DNA of 7,679 nt from Alphaproteobacteria bacterium (GTDB lineage: Bacteria > Pseudomonadota > Alphaproteobacteria > CAISOG01): assembly GCA_018883285.1 (NCBI GenBank), contig VEQJ01000049.1, positions 1 to 7,679 of the forward strand. The letters run 5' to 3'. The notes under the pieces were generated by a model. That model was not told where the DNA came from. It did not search any database and saw only the letters and a list, made by a program, of their open reading frames with translations. The translations under genes and the position numbers were made by a program. Below are positions 1 through 6,513 of the stretch, one piece after another; position 1 is the first letter of the stretch; every line of letters begins with the position of its first letter.

Positions 1-228
1 ATGCAGCATATGTACCGCCACCAGCAGGTCAACACCATGACGGATCGCGCCAAACAGGTGGTTGCCAAGCTGTTTGATGGCTTCATGGCCGATGAGCAGC
101 GACTGCCCGATCGGTGGCGTGAAAAATTAAGAGGCCTTGACGAGGCTGGCCGCGCCCGCCAAATTAGCGACTACATCGCGGGCATGACCGACCGTTATGC
201 CCTGGACGAATACAGCCGTTTATTGTAG
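1..228 (+). CDS. dgt: dGTP triphosphohydrolase, C-terminal end (5' truncated by window)
   Basis: This is the last 75 codons of a deoxyguanosinetriphosphate triphosphohydrolase-like protein, a cytoplasmic HD-domain enzyme that splits dGTP (or other dNTPs) into the deoxynucleoside and triphosphate and so trims dNTP pools. What is visible is the family's C-terminal helical region: HMYRHQQVNTMT, then a helix ending in KLFDGFM, then RARQISDYIAGMTDRYALDE, where the DYIAGMTDRYAL block is highly characteristic. The catalytic HD residues lie upstream, outside the window; the family is usually about 380-400 residues long. The ATG at position 1 is only an internal Met of the reading frame, not a start. 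The gene ends with TAG at 226-228, followed by a T-rich stretch (239-260) that lacks a GC stem. The identification is firm, but the substrate cannot be judged from this end. Confidence 0.87.
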   Translation: MQHMYRHQQVNTMTDRAKQVVAKLFDGFMADEQRLPDRWREKLRGLDEAGRARQISDYIAGMTDRYALDEYSRLL

Positions 229-262
229 CGTTATCTAAGTTTTTTTGTTTTTTCTTTTTTGC

Positions 263-269
263 AGGAAGG
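263..269 (+). promoter_or_regulatory. Shine-Dalgarno sequence of the Sel1-repeat gene
   Basis: AGGAAGG lies six bases before the ATG at 276. It is one of the better ribosome binding sites in this window. It supports the upstream start of the Sel1 gene, which gives a signal peptide, over the in-frame GTG at 408 or ATG at 420, which would not. Confidence 0.6.
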
Positions 270-275
270 CCTCCT

Positions 276-878
276 ATGTTTTGTTCTTTGCATGCCAAAA
301 TAGACAAAAAGCCATCTTCGGCTTTTTTATTTCCTATAATCATTATTGCTATTTCTGCAATCTACCCCCTAAAAAGCTGGGCACAATCTGCTACAACCGC
401 ATCTGCTGTGCCTGACACCATGCCAGTTGCCGATTTGATAAAGGCAGCTGAATCAGGCGATCCAATGGCGCAAATCGCCTTGGGAAGGCGCTATGCTTCA
501 GGCAATGGAATTGCCAAAAACAGGGAATTGGCGCGTGAGTGGTTGGGTAAAGCCGCCGAACGCAATTTTGGTGTTGCAATGGTTGAGCTGGGCAAATTGC
601 TATACAATGATGGCACCAACACACCAGCCGACCGTATATTGGCCTATAAATGGCTGACTTTGGCTGAATCAAAGGGTTACAGCCTGTTTTCTGAGGAGGC
701 AAAACGGCTTAAACAGCAATTGATGGCCGCCATGACTAATGATGAAGTTTTTGAGGGGCAAAAAGCCGCCCAAGAATGGTTGCCTGCTGTTAACCCCGCT
801 GTTCTTCCGCCCACGACGACTAATGCGCCCACAAAACCAGCGCCCAGCAATCCAATCGCCCCTACCCCATCCAAATAG
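276..878 (+). CDS. Exported Sel1-repeat (TPR-like) protein with Pro/Thr-rich tail
   Basis: A 200-residue protein of unknown specific role. Residues 1-36 look like a Sec signal peptide: a lysine-containing n-region, a hydrophobic core around FLFPIIIIAISAIYPL (17-32), and a likely cleavage after SWA (36). Two Sel1-type helical repeats follow, at about 62-97 (GDPMAQIALGRRYASG, then AREWLGKAAE) and about 98-134 (AMVELGKLLYNDG, then AYKWLTLAESKG). Such repeats form alpha-solenoid scaffolds for protein contacts. The tail (about 174-200) is rich in Pro, Thr and Ala and probably disordered. No enzyme motif is seen. The protein is inferred to act in the periplasm. The start at 276 is chosen for its Shine-Dalgarno sequence and the signal peptide. 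A terminator-shaped hairpin overlaps codons 11-18, which is odd. xth starts 43 bases downstream on the same strand. Confidence 0.78.
   Translation: MFCSLHAKIDKKPSSAFLFPIIIIAISAIYPLKSWAQSATTASAVPDTMPVADLIKAAESGDPMAQIALGRRYASGNGIAKNRELAREWLGKAAERNFGVAMVELGKLLYNDGTNTPADRILAYKWLTLAESKGYSLFSEEAKRLKQQLMAAMTNDEVFEGQKAAQEWLPAVNPAVLPPTTTNAPTKPAPSNPIAPTPSK
306..328 (+). terminator. Terminator-shaped hairpin inside the signal-peptide codons
   Basis: AAAAAGCC (306-313) pairs perfectly with GGCTTTTT (320-327) around the six-base loop ATCTTC, and the T run continues to 328. The A-tract, short GC core and T-tract have the shape of a bidirectional intrinsic terminator. It sits about 80 bases after the dgt stop, as a dgt terminator would, but also within codons 11-18 of the downstream gene. 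Translation of that gene would be expected to mask it. The GC core is only three pairs, so termination may be weak. Confidence 0.5.
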
Positions 879-887
879 GGCTGGCGA

Positions 888-893
888 TATAAT
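888..893 (+). promoter_or_regulatory. Possible -10 element before xth
   Basis: A perfect TATAAT lies in the short gap between the Sel1 gene and xth, 28 bases before the xth ATG. No convincing -35 hexamer sits 16-18 bases upstream, so this may be chance. If real, xth would have its own short-leader transcript. Confidence 0.25.
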
Positions 894-921
894 GCAATCC
901 AAAGTGACGTCCGTCTAATCC

Positions 922-1698
922 ATGAAAATCGCCACCTGGAATGTTAATTCCGTCCGCAGTCGTATCACCCATTTGCAAGACTGGCTGGCGGCGACCCAAC
1001 CCGATGTGGTGTTGTTGCAGGAATTGAAATGCACGGCTGAGGAATTTCCGATGTTGGCGGTGCAGGGTGCGGGTTATGACGCAACCGTGCTGGGGCAAAA
1101 AACCTGGAACGGGGTTGCGGTGCTAATCCGTCAGAGTAATCCCCACAAGCCTGAAATTACCCTAAACAGCCTGAATCTGCCCGATGACACCGCCGCCCGC
1201 TATCTGGAAGTACAGGTTGGTCAGTTTCGCTTGGCCTCCGTCTATGTACCCAATGGCCAAAGCCTGGATTCCGAAAAATTTTCTTACAAATTAAGCTTTC
1301 TAACCGCCCTGGAGCAACGGCTAAGCGCGCTGTTGGCCAGCGAATTGCCCGTGGTGGTGGGCGGCGACTTTAACATTGCCCCCGCCGCCAATGATGTCTA
1401 TGACCCCCGCCGTTTTGATGGGGATGTGCTGTACGCCCTGCCCGTGCGTCAAGCCTGGCGGCGCATGATTAACCAGGGATGGATTGATGGCCTGCGCCTG
1501 CAACACCCGCATCAACAGCTGTTCAGCTGGTGGGACTATCGCGGCAATGCCTGGCCAGCGGGTCATGGGTGCCGCATCGACCATCTGCTGCTCAGTCCCG
1601 CCGCCGCCAACCTGCTGTGCGCCGCGGGGGTGGATAGTGACCAGCGCGCCTTGGAGCAACCGTCCGATCACGCGCCAGTCTGGGTTGAACTGGCTTAG
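922..1698 (+). CDS. xth: Exodeoxyribonuclease III (AP endonuclease)
   Basis: A 258-residue Mg-dependent exonuclease/AP endonuclease of the exonuclease-endonuclease-phosphatase (EEP) fold. It cuts DNA 5' of abasic sites in base-excision repair and degrades 3' ends of duplex DNA. The whole family signature is present: MKIATWNVNSVR at the N-terminus (N7), LLQELKC (metal-binding E34), SVYVPNGQ (Y108), GGDFNIAP (D149, N151), RIDHLLLSP (D220) and SDHAPVW (D249-H250 catalytic pair). The length is close to the 268 residues of E. coli Xth. The ATG start gives the canonical N-terminus, although no good Shine-Dalgarno sequence precedes it. The gene is 43 bases after the Sel1 gene and 22 bases before the GNAT-like gene, so the three are probably co-transcribed. 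Confidence 0.95.
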   Translation: MKIATWNVNSVRSRITHLQDWLAATQPDVVLLQELKCTAEEFPMLAVQGAGYDATVLGQKTWNGVAVLIRQSNPHKPEITLNSLNLPDDTAARYLEVQVGQFRLASVYVPNGQSLDSEKFSYKLSFLTALEQRLSALLASELPVVVGGDFNIAPAANDVYDPRRFDGDVLYALPVRQAWRRMINQGWIDGLRLQHPHQQLFSWWDYRGNAWPAGHGCRIDHLLLSPAAANLLCAAGVDSDQRALEQPSDHAPVWVELA

Positions 1699-1720
1699 GG
1701 CATTGTGTTAGCTTTTCCCA

Positions 1721-2365
1721 ATGTCGAAATATCGCAACCCCTTTAGCCAATGGAATGATGTTATCATTCGTTTTGCTGAAACTACGGCTGATTTACAGGC
1801 GGTGGTTGATCTCAACGCCCCTTTTTATGGCGAGATCAATTTTCCCCTAGAACATGAACAGATGCTGTGGAATCGCCACCCCTTTGGTATCATTACCCTG
1901 TGGCTTGGCGACCGTTTAATTGGCGAAACCCGAATTTGGCCAGTACCACCGTTGGATGCGATTCATTACCAAGCTGGTCAATTAAGCTATACAAAAGTGA
2001 TCCCTATTCCCTATCAACAAACCGTTGAGGCCGGCGGATGGAGCCATTGGTACATCGGCAATCTGCTGTTGGATCCTGAATATCGCGCCCTACCGAAAAG
2101 CAGCCCTTTGCCCTGGCTGTTGGCCGCCGCGATAGAGCTTTGGCGCGACACAAACCCCGTTCGCTTTCCCGCCGAAGTCTTTACCTCAGGCTATTCCAGT
2201 GAATCGGATGCCATGCTGCGGCGTTTTGGCTTTATGGAGGTTGTGCCCGCGGGCGCCCTGCCCCTGCTGCATGGCAACGCGATGTTTCGCCGCCAGGCGG
2301 ATACGATGGAGGATTTGATTCGCCCCTTTGCCATGCGATTGCCCATACAGTCGGCAACATCCTAA
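1721..2365 (+). CDS. Divergent GNAT-fold acyltransferase-like protein
   Basis: A 214-residue protein, recognised only at fold level. HWYIGNLLLDPEYR (109-122) resembles the beta4/motif A strand of GNAT N-acyltransferases, and DAMLRRFGFMEV (163-174) resembles the late helix and 'GF' turn of motif B. VIIRFAETTADLQAVVDL near the N-terminus fits the first GNAT strand and helix. The usual acetyl-CoA pyrophosphate loop (Q/R-x-x-G-x-G/A) is not evident: YRALPKSSPLP follows the strand instead. The protein may therefore use a different acyl donor or not be catalytic. No signal peptide or membrane segment is seen. It starts 22 bases after the xth stop, suggesting an operon, but without a clear Shine-Dalgarno sequence. 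The substrate is unknown. Confidence 0.6.
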   Translation: MSKYRNPFSQWNDVIIRFAETTADLQAVVDLNAPFYGEINFPLEHEQMLWNRHPFGIITLWLGDRLIGETRIWPVPPLDAIHYQAGQLSYTKVIPIPYQQTVEAGGWSHWYIGNLLLDPEYRALPKSSPLPWLLAAAIELWRDTNPVRFPAEVFTSGYSSESDAMLRRFGFMEVVPAGALPLLHGNAMFRRQADTMEDLIRPFAMRLPIQSATS

Positions 2366-2463
2366 GCCCCCACCCCCATGCTTTTTGTTTACCGCCGTTG
2401 TTAAACTGCTATCCTTAAGACTTACCCTTGTTAATCCCCTTTATTCCTATTAGCCGATTTGCC

Positions 2464-3873
2464 ATGACTGTTATCACCCGTTTTGCCCCATCCCCCACTG
2501 GCATGTTGCATTTGGGGGGCGCGCGCACCGCTCTGTTTTGCTATCTGTTCAGCAAGCATATGGGCGGCCAATTCCTGCTGCGGGTTGAGGATACTGATAG
2601 AGAGCGTTCGACGCCTGAGGCAACCCAGGCGATTTTGGATGGCATGCGCTGGCTGGGACTGGCATGGGATGGCGATGTGGTCTATCAAAGCCGTAACCAG
2701 GCGCGCCACGCCGCGGTGGTGCGGCAGCTGTTGGACGCGGGTAAGGCCTATCGATGCTACGCCAGCCCTGAGGAGTTGGAGGAGATGCGGGCAAGCGCGA
2801 TGGCGTCGGGTCTATCCCCCCGCTACGACGGCCGTTGGCGCGATGCCGCCCCCCATACCCCCATTCCGGATCGGCCGCCCGCAATACGGCTTCGGGCGCC
2901 ACAAACGGGCAGCACGGTGGTCAACGACCTGATTCAGGGGCGGATTGAGGTGGAGAACAGCCAGCTGGACGACATGGTTTTGTTGCGCAGTGACGGCACC
3001 CCCACCTATATGCTGTCGGTGGTGGTAGACGATCACGATATGAACATTACCCATGTGATTCGCGGCGCCGACCACCTGACCAACAGCTTTCGCCAAGTCC
3101 AGCTGTATCAGGCGATGGGCTGGCCGATACCCGAATTTGGCCATATCCCCCTGATTCACGGCAATGACGGCCAAAAACTGTCGAAACGGCATGGGGCGAT
3201 GGGGTTGGATGCCTATCGCGCCATGGGCATTTTGCCGGTGGCGATGCGCAACTATCTGCTGCGGCTTGGGTGGGGGCATGGCGATGATGAGATTATCAGC
3301 GATGCCCAGGCCATCGAATGGTTCGACCTTAGCGGCGTTGGCAAGGCGCCCGCCCGCTATGATCTCGACAAATTGCTGCACCTGAACAGCCACTATATGA
3401 AACAGCTGTCGCCCGATGAATTGATGCAGGCGTTGCAGCCGTTTTTGGCAGAATGGAAGCAGGAACGGTTCGGCCAACCCCTGCTGCCCAATGATTTGGC
3501 GCGGGTGCAGGCCTTGCTGCCCGCCCTGCTGCAACGGGCGCAAACCCTGGTTGAGCTGACGGAGGGCAGCGATTTTCTGCTAAACCCCCACAGGCCAACC
3601 CCGGATGAGGCGGCGGCGGCCAAATTGGCTGAGGCCAACAGCGCGGGGGTGCTTAGCGCGCTGGCCAATCGTTTTGATCAGCGGCAACCAACCGCTGCGG
3701 CCGATTTTGAATCGACGGTTAAGGAACTGGCCAATGATCTGGGCAAAAAAATGCCTGAGGTGGCGATGCCGCTGCGTGCCGCGCTGACAGGTCGATTGCA
3801 ATCGCCCGCGGTGGGCGAAACCTGCGCCGCCCTCGGTCTGCAACGGGTGTTGGAGCGCCTAAGGGCTGCGTAG
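2464..3873 (+). CDS. gltX: Glutamyl-tRNA synthetase
   Basis: A 469-residue class I aminoacyl-tRNA synthetase that attaches glutamate to tRNA-Glu in the cytoplasm. In many alphaproteobacteria one GluRS also charges tRNA-Gln for later transamidation; whether this copy does so cannot be read here. Signatures: RFAPSPTGMLHLGGARTAL at the N-terminus with the HIGH-type motif as HLGG (residues 16-19), LLRVEDTDRERS (38-49), GTPTYMLSVVVDDHDM (178-193), HVIRGADHL, and the KMSKS-type motif as KLSKR (238-242). The helical anticodon-binding part fills roughly 330-469. The ATG at 2464 is chosen because MTVITRFAPSPTG is the family's normal beginning; an in-frame TTG at 2428 would add 12 unrelated residues. 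Neither start has an obvious Shine-Dalgarno sequence. The gene faces a convergent exporter gene 45 bases away. Confidence 0.95.
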   Translation: MTVITRFAPSPTGMLHLGGARTALFCYLFSKHMGGQFLLRVEDTDRERSTPEATQAILDGMRWLGLAWDGDVVYQSRNQARHAAVVRQLLDAGKAYRCYASPEELEEMRASAMASGLSPRYDGRWRDAAPHTPIPDRPPAIRLRAPQTGSTVVNDLIQGRIEVENSQLDDMVLLRSDGTPTYMLSVVVDDHDMNITHVIRGADHLTNSFRQVQLYQAMGWPIPEFGHIPLIHGNDGQKLSKRHGAMGLDAYRAMGILPVAMRNYLLRLGWGHGDDEIISDAQAIEWFDLSGVGKAPARYDLDKLLHLNSHYMKQLSPDELMQALQPFLAEWKQERFGQPLLPNDLARVQALLPALLQRAQTLVELTEGSDFLLNPHRPTPDEAAAAKLAEANSAGVLSALANRFDQRQPTAAADFESTVKELANDLGKKMPEVAMPLRAALTGRLQSPAVGETCAALGLQRVLERLRAA

Positions 3874-3893
3874 CGACTGTGTAGAGCAGCGTA

Positions 3894-3913
3894 GTAGCGG
3901 CTTCCTGCGCTAC
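3894..3913. terminator. Small inverted repeat between convergent gltX and the exporter gene
   Basis: GTAGCG (3894-3899) and CGCTAC (3908-3913) form a six-pair stem with an eight-base loop in the 45-base gap between two facing genes. A competing longer-range pairing, CGTAGCG (3869-3875) with CGCTACG (3908-3914), also exists. Neither is followed by a proper T run, so a terminator role is tentative. Confidence 0.3.
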
Positions 3914-3918
3914 GGATC

Positions 3919-4839
3919 TTAATGACAGCCAATGGTGCAACTGCTTTGTTCGACTTGCAGGGTGCAATGGCGAATACCAAACTGTTCCTGCAACGCGTGC
4001 TGCACCTGCTGCAAAAACGCATCGCCGGGGTGGCCATCGGGCATGATCAAATGCCCCGTCAGGGCGTGATCGTTGGTGCTTAACGCCCAAATATGCAAAT
4101 CATGCACCGCGCTGACCCCTGGTTGATTGGCCAATAAAGCCTCCACCTCCGCCAGCGGCACGCCAGACGGCACACCATCCAGAATCAGGGTGGTTGCCTC
4201 CCGCAGCAGGCGCACGGTGCCAACCGCAATCAGGGCGGCAATCAACAGGCTGGCCACGGGATCGACCCACCACCACCCCGTCAGCCAGGATAAGGCGCCC
4301 GCCACCACCACCCCAACCGACACCAACATATCGGTCAGCATGTGCAAAAACGCCCCATGCACGTTCAAATCATGCTGATTTTCGCGATGCAGCCGCCAGG
4401 CGGTCAGGCCGTTGATGACCACGCCGACGGCCGCCACGATCATCACCACCTCCCCCACCACCATTTTGGGATGAAACAGGCGATCAACCGCCTCAACCAC
4501 AATCGCCAGCATCGCCAGCATAATCAGCATGCCGTTGCCCAGGGCGGCCAGAATGCTGGTGCGGCGCAACCCATAGGTGAAACGCACGGTTGGCTTCCTG
4601 CTGGCCAATTTGGCAGCCAGCCAGGCTAAGGCCAGCCCCAACACATCGCCAAAATTGTGCCCCGCATCGGCCAACAGCGCGACCGAATTGACCCACAGGC
4701 CGCTTGCCACCTCAACCACCACAAACAACAGATTCAGGCCAATACCCCAGTATAACGCCTGGGCAAAACTGTCCTGCGCCCCGCCAACATGATGGTGATG
4801 GTGGTGGTGATCATGATGGTGGTGTGGGGATGCAGACAT
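3919..4839 (-). CDS. Cation diffusion facilitator (zinc-type metal/proton antiporter), His-rich N-terminus
   Basis: A 306-residue inner-membrane CDF transporter of the ZitB/CzcD type, exporting Zn2+ (possibly Co2+ or Cd2+) in exchange for protons. The N-terminus carries HHHHDHHHHHHH (6-17), a likely cytoplasmic metal-sensing or buffering tail. Six membrane segments fit roughly 31-49, 52-75, 95-116, 130-148, 164-184 and 190-211. The transport site is HNFGD in TM2 (H61, D65) and HMLTD in TM5 (H166, D170), the two-His/two-Asp set associated with zinc preference. The cytoplasmic C-terminal domain (about 215-306) has VHDLHIWAL and ends in CTIGCH, with more potential metal ligands. The ATG at 4839 is preferred over an in-frame TTG at 4878 because AGGA precedes it at normal spacing. 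It is divergent from gltA and convergent with gltX, so transcribed alone. Confidence 0.92.
   Translation of the reverse strand: MSASPHHHHDHHHHHHHVGGAQDSFAQALYWGIGLNLLFVVVEVASGLWVNSVALLADAGHNFGDVLGLALAWLAAKLASRKPTVRFTYGLRRTSILAALGNGMLIMLAMLAIVVEAVDRLFHPKMVVGEVVMIVAAVGVVINGLTAWRLHRENQHDLNVHGAFLHMLTDMLVSVGVVVAGALSWLTGWWWVDPVASLLIAALIAVGTVRLLREATTLILDGVPSGVPLAEVEALLANQPGVSAVHDLHIWALSTNDHALTGHLIMPDGHPGDAFLQQVQHALQEQFGIRHCTLQVEQSSCTIGCH
4786..4824 (-). repeat. Low-complexity CAC/CAT codon tract encoding the His-rich tail
   Basis: On the + strand this appears as repeated ATG/GTG triplets; on the coding strand it is a run of mixed CAC and CAT codons broken by one GAT. The alternation of synonymous codons suggests the tract is kept for its protein sequence rather than being a simple slipped repeat. 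Confidence 0.6.
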
Positions 4840-4890
4840 AAAAATTATCCTGGCAAAAATACGGTGTTTCGGCAACAAATCGCCAGAGAA

Positions 4891-4904
4891 ATCATTAAAA
4901 TGAT
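4891..4904. promoter_or_regulatory. Palindromic AT-rich element upstream of the exporter gene (possible operator)
   Basis: ATCATT and AATGAT flank a two-base centre, and an overlapping AAAAT-GATG-ATTTT symmetry (4897-4910) extends it. It lies about 52 bases before the exporter start and about 150 before gltA, where a metal-responsive regulator could bind. It does not exactly match any operator consensus I can quote, so the role is inference from position and symmetry. Confidence 0.3.
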
Positions 4905-5037
4905 GATTTTGCAGACAGATGCATGCAGGCAGCCCACCATTTTAACAGCCTATTAAGACTGACACCCTAAGGTAAACATATTGCATAGCAGCATGATTCG
5001 ATGTTGTATGTCTTAGGCGGCCTTCTCGCCACTTTTC

Positions 5038-5043
5038 AAAGGA
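5038..5043 (+). promoter_or_regulatory. Shine-Dalgarno sequence that decides the gltA start
   Basis: AAAGGA ends eight bases before the ATG at 5052. It falls inside the extra 17 codons that would be translated from the in-frame ATG at 5001, which has no such site. It is the main reason for choosing 5052. Confidence 0.65.
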
Positions 5044-5051
5044 ATTACGCG

Positions 5052-6407
5052 ATGACCAAGTCCTCTACCCCTGACGCCCCCACCCCAAAGCTTAACGAAC
5101 ACAGCCTTAGTGATGTGCGCAAAACCGCTACGCTGATTGACAATTTGACCGGCATACGTTTTGAACTGCCCCTGATTGATGGCACCCTGGGGCCAAAGGT
5201 GATTGATATCCGCAAATTGTACACCGATTCCGGCTATTTCACCTATGACCCCGCCTTTATGTCGACCGCCAGCTGTGATTCCAAAATCACCTTTATTGAT
5301 GGGGATCAGGGGATTCTGCTGCACCGCGGCTATCCGATTGATGAGCTGGCCGAAAAAAGCGATTTTCTGGAAGTTGCCTATCTGCTGCTGCATGGTGAAT
5401 TGCCCAAAGCATCCGAAAAACAAACTTTTGAAAGAAATATCACCTATCACACCATGTTGCATGAGCAGGTGCATGAGTTTTTTAGAGGGTTTCGTCGCGA
5501 TTCACACCCGATGGCGGTGCTGTGCGGCGCAGTTGGCGCGCTGTCATCGTTTTACCACGACAGCCTGGATATTCATGACCCCCAACAGCGGGAGATTGCC
5601 AGCCACCGTTTAATCGCCAAAATGCCAACCCTGGCGGCGATGGCCTATAAATATTCGGTGGGTCAGCCATTCGTTTACCCCCGCAATGACCTAAGCTATT
5701 CCAGCAATTTTCTGAACATGATGTTTTCGGTGCCAGCCGAAAAATACAAAATTAACCCCGTGTTGGCCAAGGCGATGGATCGCATTTTGATCCTGCATGC
5801 GGATCATGAGCAAAATGCCTCAACCTCTACCGTACGGATGGCGGGATCGTCGGGCGCCAACCCCTTTGCCTGTATTGCGGCGGGGATTGCCTCACTCTGG
5901 GGGCCTGCCCATGGCGGCGCCAATGAGGCGGTGATTTTGATGCTGAAAGAAATCGGCCACAAAAACAACATTCCCGAATTTATTAAGATGGTGAAGGACA
6001 AAAACGCCGGCGTTAAGCTGATGGGTTTTGGCCACCGCGTTTACAAAAACTATGACCCGCGCGCCACCGTGATGCGCCGCAGCTGTCACGAAGTGCTGGA
6101 TGAGCTGGGCATCAAAAATGAACCGCTGTTGGAAATGGCGATGGAGCTGGAACGGATTGCGTTGGAGGATGAGTATTTCATCGAACGCAAGCTGTACCCC
6201 AATGTCGATTTTTACTCAGGCATTATCCTGCGGGCAATGGGCATCCCCACCAGCATGTTTACGGTGATTTTTGCGATTGCCCGCACGGTCGGCTGGATTA
6301 GTCAGTGGAAAGAAATGATTGAGGAGCCTGGTCAAAAAATTTCGCGCCCCCGCCAGCTGTACAGCGGTGCACCCAAGCGCAAATATGTGCCTCTGCATAA
6401 ACGTTAG
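5052..6407 (+). CDS. gltA: Type II citrate synthase
   Basis: A 451-residue enzyme condensing oxaloacetate with acetyl-CoA to citrate, the entry step of the TCA cycle, in the cytoplasm. Family blocks are intact: [79 protein letters not shown] and [11 protein letters not shown]. The catalytic triad is H287 (GPAHGG), H328 (GFGHRV) and D386 (NVDFYSG), equivalent to H264, H305 and D362 of the E. coli enzyme. The length and N-terminal beta-rich domain fit the Gram-negative hexameric type II form, which is often inhibited by NADH; that property is family knowledge, not read here. The chosen start has a Shine-Dalgarno sequence at 5038-5043. In relatives gltA commonly follows gltX directly; here an opposite-strand exporter gene lies between. 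Confidence 0.97.
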   Translation: MTKSSTPDAPTPKLNEHSLSDVRKTATLIDNLTGIRFELPLIDGTLGPKVIDIRKLYTDSGYFTYDPAFMSTASCDSKITFIDGDQGILLHRGYPIDELAEKSDFLEVAYLLLHGELPKASEKQTFERNITYHTMLHEQVHEFFRGFRRDSHPMAVLCGAVGALSSFYHDSLDIHDPQQREIASHRLIAKMPTLAAMAYKYSVGQPFVYPRNDLSYSSNFLNMMFSVPAEKYKINPVLAKAMDRILILHADHEQNASTSTVRMAGSSGANPFACIAAGIASLWGPAHGGANEAVILMLKEIGHKNNIPEFIKMVKDKNAGVKLMGFGHRVYKNYDPRATVMRRSCHEVLDELGIKNEPLLEMAMELERIALEDEYFIERKLYPNVDFYSGIILRAMGIPTSMFTVIFAIARTVGWISQWKEMIEEPGQKISRPRQLYSGAPKRKYVPLHKR

Positions 6408-6420
6408 AGCATCATAAAAC

Positions 6421-6446
6421 TCTATGGAAGCTTACGCACCCATAGG
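6421..6446 (+). terminator. Weak inverted repeat after gltA
   Basis: CTATGG (6422-6427) pairs with CCATAG (6440-6445), extendable by one G-U pair, around a 12-base loop, starting 15 bases after the gltA stop. No T run follows, so it may be only a transcript-end stabiliser or chance. Confidence 0.25.
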
Positions 6447-6482
6447 ATTTGCTGGTGGTTACACGCAAAGATCTGCCCTGGG

Positions 6483-6513
6483 GGTTCCGTAGTACGCTAT
6501 TTCTATAGGAACT
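6483..6513 (-). terminator. Inverted repeat across the end of the fusion gene
   Basis: GTTCC (6484-6488) and GGAAC (6508-6512) form a five-pair stem, with an outer G-U pair, and a 19-base loop that contains the stop codon of the - strand gene (6503-6505). There is no T run, so terminator function is doubtful. Confidence 0.2.

Larger units (their letters stand above)
4840..5051. other. Divergent intergenic region between the exporter gene and gltA
   Basis: These 212 bases must hold the promoters of both divergent genes. I found no clear -35/-10 pair for either; TTGCAT at 4981-4986 is the best -35-like hexamer facing gltA but lacks a good partner. Also visible are the eight-base palindrome TGCATGCA (4920-4927), the element at 4891-4904, and a short GGCG/CGCC stem (5016-5030) just before the gltA ribosome binding site. 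Confidence 0.5.

Noticed and set aside
239..260. T-rich run after dgt as an intrinsic terminator
   Set aside because: No GC stem precedes the T run; the better hairpin is at 306-328.
391..702. A - strand open frame opposite the Sel1 gene
   Set aside because: Rich in Cys, His and Pro without a motif; the opposite strand encodes clear Sel1 repeats.
2428..2463. Upstream TTG start for gltX
   Set aside because: It adds 12 residues foreign to the family and has no SD; the ATG at 2464 gives the standard N-terminus.
2812..3543. A 243-codon - strand open frame antisense to gltX
   Set aside because: It lies wholly inside the well-supported gltX gene, has a composition typical of a reverse-frame shadow, and shows no recognisable motif.
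3719..4090. A - strand open frame spanning the gltX and exporter 3' ends
   Set aside because: It overlaps two strongly supported genes in other frames, with no domain and no ribosome binding site.
4786..4824. Repetitive tract as a CRISPR or microsatellite
   Set aside because: It is a run of His codons in a normal CDF N-terminus, with no spacer-repeat structure.
6501..6513. Resemblance to half of a yeast FRT recombination site (TATAGGAAC)
   Set aside because: Only one half-site of about ten bases matches; there is no correctly spaced second half or core, and part of it is coding sequence.
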